Part shown: piece after piece, positions 61,343 through 64,000 of the stretch
How positions within the stretch are numbered: position 1 is the first letter of the stretch
Layout: each line of letters begins with the position of its first letter
Source: Macrococcoides epidermidis
GTDB taxonomy: Bacteria; Bacillota; Bacilli; Staphylococcales; Staphylococcaceae
NCBI RefSeq assembly: GCF_042659445.1
Contig: NZ_JBHSSR010000005.1
DNA length: 64,000 nt
Direction: 5' to 3' (one strand)
Made by a program: the position numbers and the translations under genes
Notes under the pieces: generated by a model
Databases searched by the model: none
Told to the model about the DNA's origin: nothing
What the model saw: the letters and a program-made list of their open reading frames with translations, nothing else

Positions 61343-62296
61343 ATGAAAATGATTTATGGCCTTATTGTATTAGTGTTATTATCGATTGTTTCGATATTTG
61401 TAGGGGTAATTGATATTTCGCCGCAACATTTAATGCACCTATCAGACAATCAGAAAAATATTTTAATAAATAGTCGTTTCCCGAGAACACTATCTATTAT
61501 ATTAGCTGGCGTGGCATTAAGTGTTGCAGGGTTACTGATGCAGCAGCTTACACGTAATAAATTCGTCTCGCCGACAACAGCTGGTACGATGGATTTTGCG
61601 AAATTTGGTGTATTGATATCAATGATTTTTTTTGCACAAGCGCCATTATTAGTGAAACTCGGATTTAGTATTACAACTGCTATTCTCGGGACATTTATGT
61701 TTATGTGGATTGTTAATCGTATTAAGTTTAAAGATGCGATATTCATTCCGCTCGTCGGATTGATGCTTGGTAATATCGTTTCCAGTTTAGCAACATTCAT
61801 GGCATTAAGATTTAATGCAGTGCAAAGCATTTCTAACTTCTTTGTCGGTGATTTTTCGATGATTACGAAAGGACGTTATGAAGTGCTGTATATCATCATT
61901 CCAATGGTTATTATTATGTATTTCTTTGCACATCACTTTACGATTGTTGGGATGGGAGAGTCATTTAGTAAGAACTTAGGAATCTCATACAACAAAATAA
62001 TGAATCTCGGCGTAGTCATTGCAGCAGTGGTTTCAGCGACTGTCGTTGTAACAATCGGTGTATTACCGTTTCTGGGATTAATTGTACCGAATATCGTTGG
62101 ACTTTTTGTCGGAGATCATATGAATAAAGCGTTACCGTACACTGCGCTTCTCGGTGCAATAATTGTAATGATTGCTGATATATTCAGCCGAATTATTATC
62201 TTTCCATACGAAATACCGATAGGGCTAACGCTAGGTATCTTAGGTAGTGTTGTATTTATGGTCATCCTTCTGAAAAGGAGGAAAGAATATGCCTAA
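61343..62296 (+). CDS. sstA: Iron-siderophore ABC transporter permease 1 (FecCD family)
   Basis: This 317-aa membrane permease of the FecCD family closely resembles staphylococcal SstA and Bacillus YclN, which import catechol siderophores. Recognisable segments are SRFPRTLSIILAG, KFVSPTTAGTMD, LVGLMLGNIVSS and the coupling region LPFLGLIVPNIVG. The ATG at 61343 is nine bases from GGAG. TTG codons just upstream are alternatives. Expression is probably Fur-controlled. The second permease overlaps it by eight bases. Confidence 0.9.
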   Translation: MKMIYGLIVLVLLSIVSIFVGVIDISPQHLMHLSDNQKNILINSRFPRTLSIILAGVALSVAGLLMQQLTRNKFVSPTTAGTMDFAKFGVLISMIFFAQAPLLVKLGFSITTAILGTFMFMWIVNRIKFKDAIFIPLVGLMLGNIVSSLATFMALRFNAVQSISNFFVGDFSMITKGRYEVLYIIIPMVIIMYFFAHHFTIVGMGESFSKNLGISYNKIMNLGVVIAAVVSATVVVTIGVLPFLGLIVPNIVGLFVGDHMNKALPYTALLGAIIVMIADIFSRIIIFPYEIPIGLTLGILGSVVFMVILLKRRKEYA

Positions 62297-63242
62297 TACA
62301 ACGAAAAAATTATCGTTACTCTTATTCGTTATGATTGCACTGATGATTGGCTTTGTAATGATCCAGCTTAATCTGCAAATTTTAGATTATGTACTACCAT
62401 CAAGACTGCGAAAGCTTGCTGCAATTATTTTAGTCGGTGCAGCAATTGGTGTATCGTCACTCATCTTCCAGACCATCACTGAAAACCACCTACTAACACC
62501 ATCGGTCATCGGACTTGATGCGGTCTACTTATTTATCCAGACCATCATTATATTCTTCTTCGGAAAACTAGGGGATTTATTCTTCAATGTATATGTGAAT
62601 TTCTTTATTTCCGTTGTACTGATGATTTTGTTTACATTAGGCTTATTCAATATCGTCTTTAAGAAAAATACATCCGTGTATTTTGTATTACTGTTTGGGA
62701 TTGTAATGGGAACATGCTTTTCTAGTTTATCGAGCTTTATGCATATGGTAATGAATCCGGATGATTTCTTATTATTACAGGATAAACTGTTCGCAAGCTT
62801 TAATACGGTCAATGAAAAGTTATTACTCATCAGCTGTATTATCATTGTGCTGTTACTCATTTATATTTACATGCATGCACATGAATTAGACGTATTAAGT
62901 TTAGGGAACACACACGCAACGAATCTAGGTGTAAATGTTGAAAAGTTAACGCGTAATATGCTGTTAGTGGTTGCGGTATTAGTAAGTATATCGACCGCAC
63001 TCGTTGGACCCATTACATTTTTAGGTATCATTGTCTGTAATGTTACGTATCAATTTATGCAGACATTTAAACATCAATATTTAATCATTTCGGTATTAGC
63101 AGTATCAGGCATTACACTATTACTTGGACAAATGATCAATCAATACGTATTTGATGGCACAACAGAAATTACGATATTGATTAACTTTATAGGTGGCGTT
63201 TACTTCATCTATCTATTATTTAAGGAGGGTGCACATGATTAA
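62289..63242 (+). CDS. sstB: Iron-siderophore ABC transporter permease 2 (FecCD family)
   Basis: This is the second 317-aa FecCD-type permease, the SstB/YclO partner, with about nine hydrophobic segments. SRLRKLAAIILVGAAIGVSS and GPITFLGIIVCNV correspond to the conserved permease segments. AAGGAGG precedes the ATG. It overlaps both neighbours by eight bases and should form a heterodimer with permease 1. Confidence 0.9.
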   Translation: MPNTTKKLSLLLFVMIALMIGFVMIQLNLQILDYVLPSRLRKLAAIILVGAAIGVSSLIFQTITENHLLTPSVIGLDAVYLFIQTIIIFFFGKLGDLFFNVYVNFFISVVLMILFTLGLFNIVFKKNTSVYFVLLFGIVMGTCFSSLSSFMHMVMNPDDFLLLQDKLFASFNTVNEKLLLISCIIIVLLLIYIYMHAHELDVLSLGNTHATNLGVNVEKLTRNMLLVVAVLVSISTALVGPITFLGIIVCNVTYQFMQTFKHQYLIISVLAVSGITLLLGQMINQYVFDGTTEITILINFIGGVYFIYLLFKEGAHD

Positions 63243-64000
63243 AGTACAACATTTGCACAAATCGATTGGACAGAAAGAAATTCTAAGTGACATTTCCGTG
63301 GAAATAAAAAAAGGTGCAATCACGGCGATTATCGGACCGAATGGAGCCGGTAAAAGTACATTGTTATCAGCAATTACACGTTTAAGTGATTACGATAGTG
63401 GCGCTGTGTTGTTAAATGATGTTCCGGTTGAAGAGATGAAAAGTGATGATATCGCAATGCAACTTGCAGTATTAAAGCAAAGTAATCATACGAACTTAAA
63501 AATTACTGTTCGCGACTTAGTTAACTTCGGAAGATTTCCATACTCTAAAGGTCGTTTAACGAAAGAAGATCACGCAATTGTTGATGAAGCAATTGAATAT
63601 TTAGAACTCAAACCTTTTGAAAATCGCTTCTTAGATGAATTGTCAGGGGGACAAAAACAACGCGCATATATTGCGATGACTTTAGCACAGGATACGGATT
63701 ATATCTTCTTAGATGAACCATTGAATAATTTAGATATGAAACATTCTGTTCAGATGATGCAGTTACTCCGTAGATTAGTTCGCGAAAAACAAAAGACGAT
63801 TGTTATTGTGATTCATGATATTAACTTTGCATCATGTTATGCAGATTACATCATTGCCTTAAAAGATGGTGTCGTATTATTAGACGGAAAAAAAGAAGAT
63901 GTTATTACAACAGAAAAATTAAAAGCAGTATACGATATGGACATTCAAATTGAATGTATCTTCGGTCAGCAAATCTGTGTCTATTTTGACGATGAGCACA
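63235..64000 (+). CDS. sstC: Iron-siderophore ABC transporter ATPase, cut by the window end
   Basis: This is the start of the ATPase subunit (SstC/YclP-like). At least 255 residues are visible, with no stop before the window ends. Walker A GPNGAGKST, signature LSGGQKQR, Walker B YIFLDEP and the H-loop VIHDINF are all intact. AAGGAGGG precedes the ATG. A substrate-binding lipoprotein gene is expected just beyond the window. Confidence 0.92.
   Translation, partial: MIKVQHLHKSIGQKEILSDISVEIKKGAITAIIGPNGAGKSTLLSAITRLSDYDSGAVLLNDVPVEEMKSDDIAMQLAVLKQSNHTNLKITVRDLVNFGRFPYSKGRLTKEDHAIVDEAIEYLELKPFENRFLDELSGGQKQRAYIAMTLAQDTDYIFLDEPLNNLDMKHSVQMMQLLRRLVREKQKTIVIVIHDINFASCYADYIIALKDGVVLLDGKKEDVITTEKLKAVYDMDIQIECIFGQQICVYFDDEH

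Overview
The window is low-GC Firmicutes DNA, very probably from the Staphylococcaceae. Gene order and protein sequence follow the Staphylococcus chromosome closely (pdxST, ctsR-mcsAB-clpC, radA, ispDF, gltX-cysES, sigH-secE-nusG, rplKAJL, rpoBC, rpsLG-fusA-tuf, kbl, ilvE, deoxynucleoside kinases, ung). Several departures suggest a relative such as Macrococcus rather than Staphylococcus itself. These are a McsA without its first zinc finger, no rpmG between sigH and secE, an insertion after rpoC and three tandem M20 hydrolases. The genus is inferred from synteny and remembered family sequences, not from a search.

Layout. 1-6 kb: a NERD-domain protein, the vitamin B6 regulator pdxR divergent from pdxST, a nitroreductase and a NupC nucleoside transporter. 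6-10.5 kb: the CtsR heat-shock operon behind a perfect CtsR operator. 10.5-19.6 kb: radA, a PIN/TRAM membrane protein, ispD, ispF and gltX, then a cysteine T-box controlling cysE-cysS-mrnC-rlmB-rae1. 19.6-24.4 kb: sigH, secE-nusG and the L11/L1 and L10/L12 genes with their RNA leaders. 24.4-32 kb: rpoB and rpoC.

32-37.6 kb is the accessory segment. It carries a small two-helix membrane protein, then an apparent operon of one secreted Thr/Pro/Glu-repeat protein and two tandem SgrR-type regulators, each a winged helix fused to a solute-binding domain. This operon sits between rpoC and the L7Ae-rpsL-rpsG-fusA-tuf cluster, where staphylococci normally have no such genes. It is the best candidate here for an undescribed system: a secreted protein co-expressed with two proteins built like ligand-sensing regulators.

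42.6-61 kb is mostly housekeeping metabolism. It has three overlapping M20 amidohydrolases, threonine catabolism (kbl and an SDR threonine dehydrogenase, both with cre-like sites), ilvE, an orphan PTS EIIC, HAD phosphatases, dAdo/dGuo kinases, tadA, a minus-strand run yojF-bshB2-folE2-acetyltransferase, thiD (interrupted at a single N that looks like a collapsed assembly gap), ung, and an amino acid permease. 61.2 kb to the end is an iron-siderophore ABC transporter behind three Fur-box-like sites. The window ends inside its ATPase gene.

No tRNA, rRNA, CRISPR array, insertion sequence or prophage was seen. Start codons were moved from the longest frame to the nearest well-spaced ribosome binding site where the sequence allowed. 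All family assignments are by recognition of motifs and have not been checked by database search.
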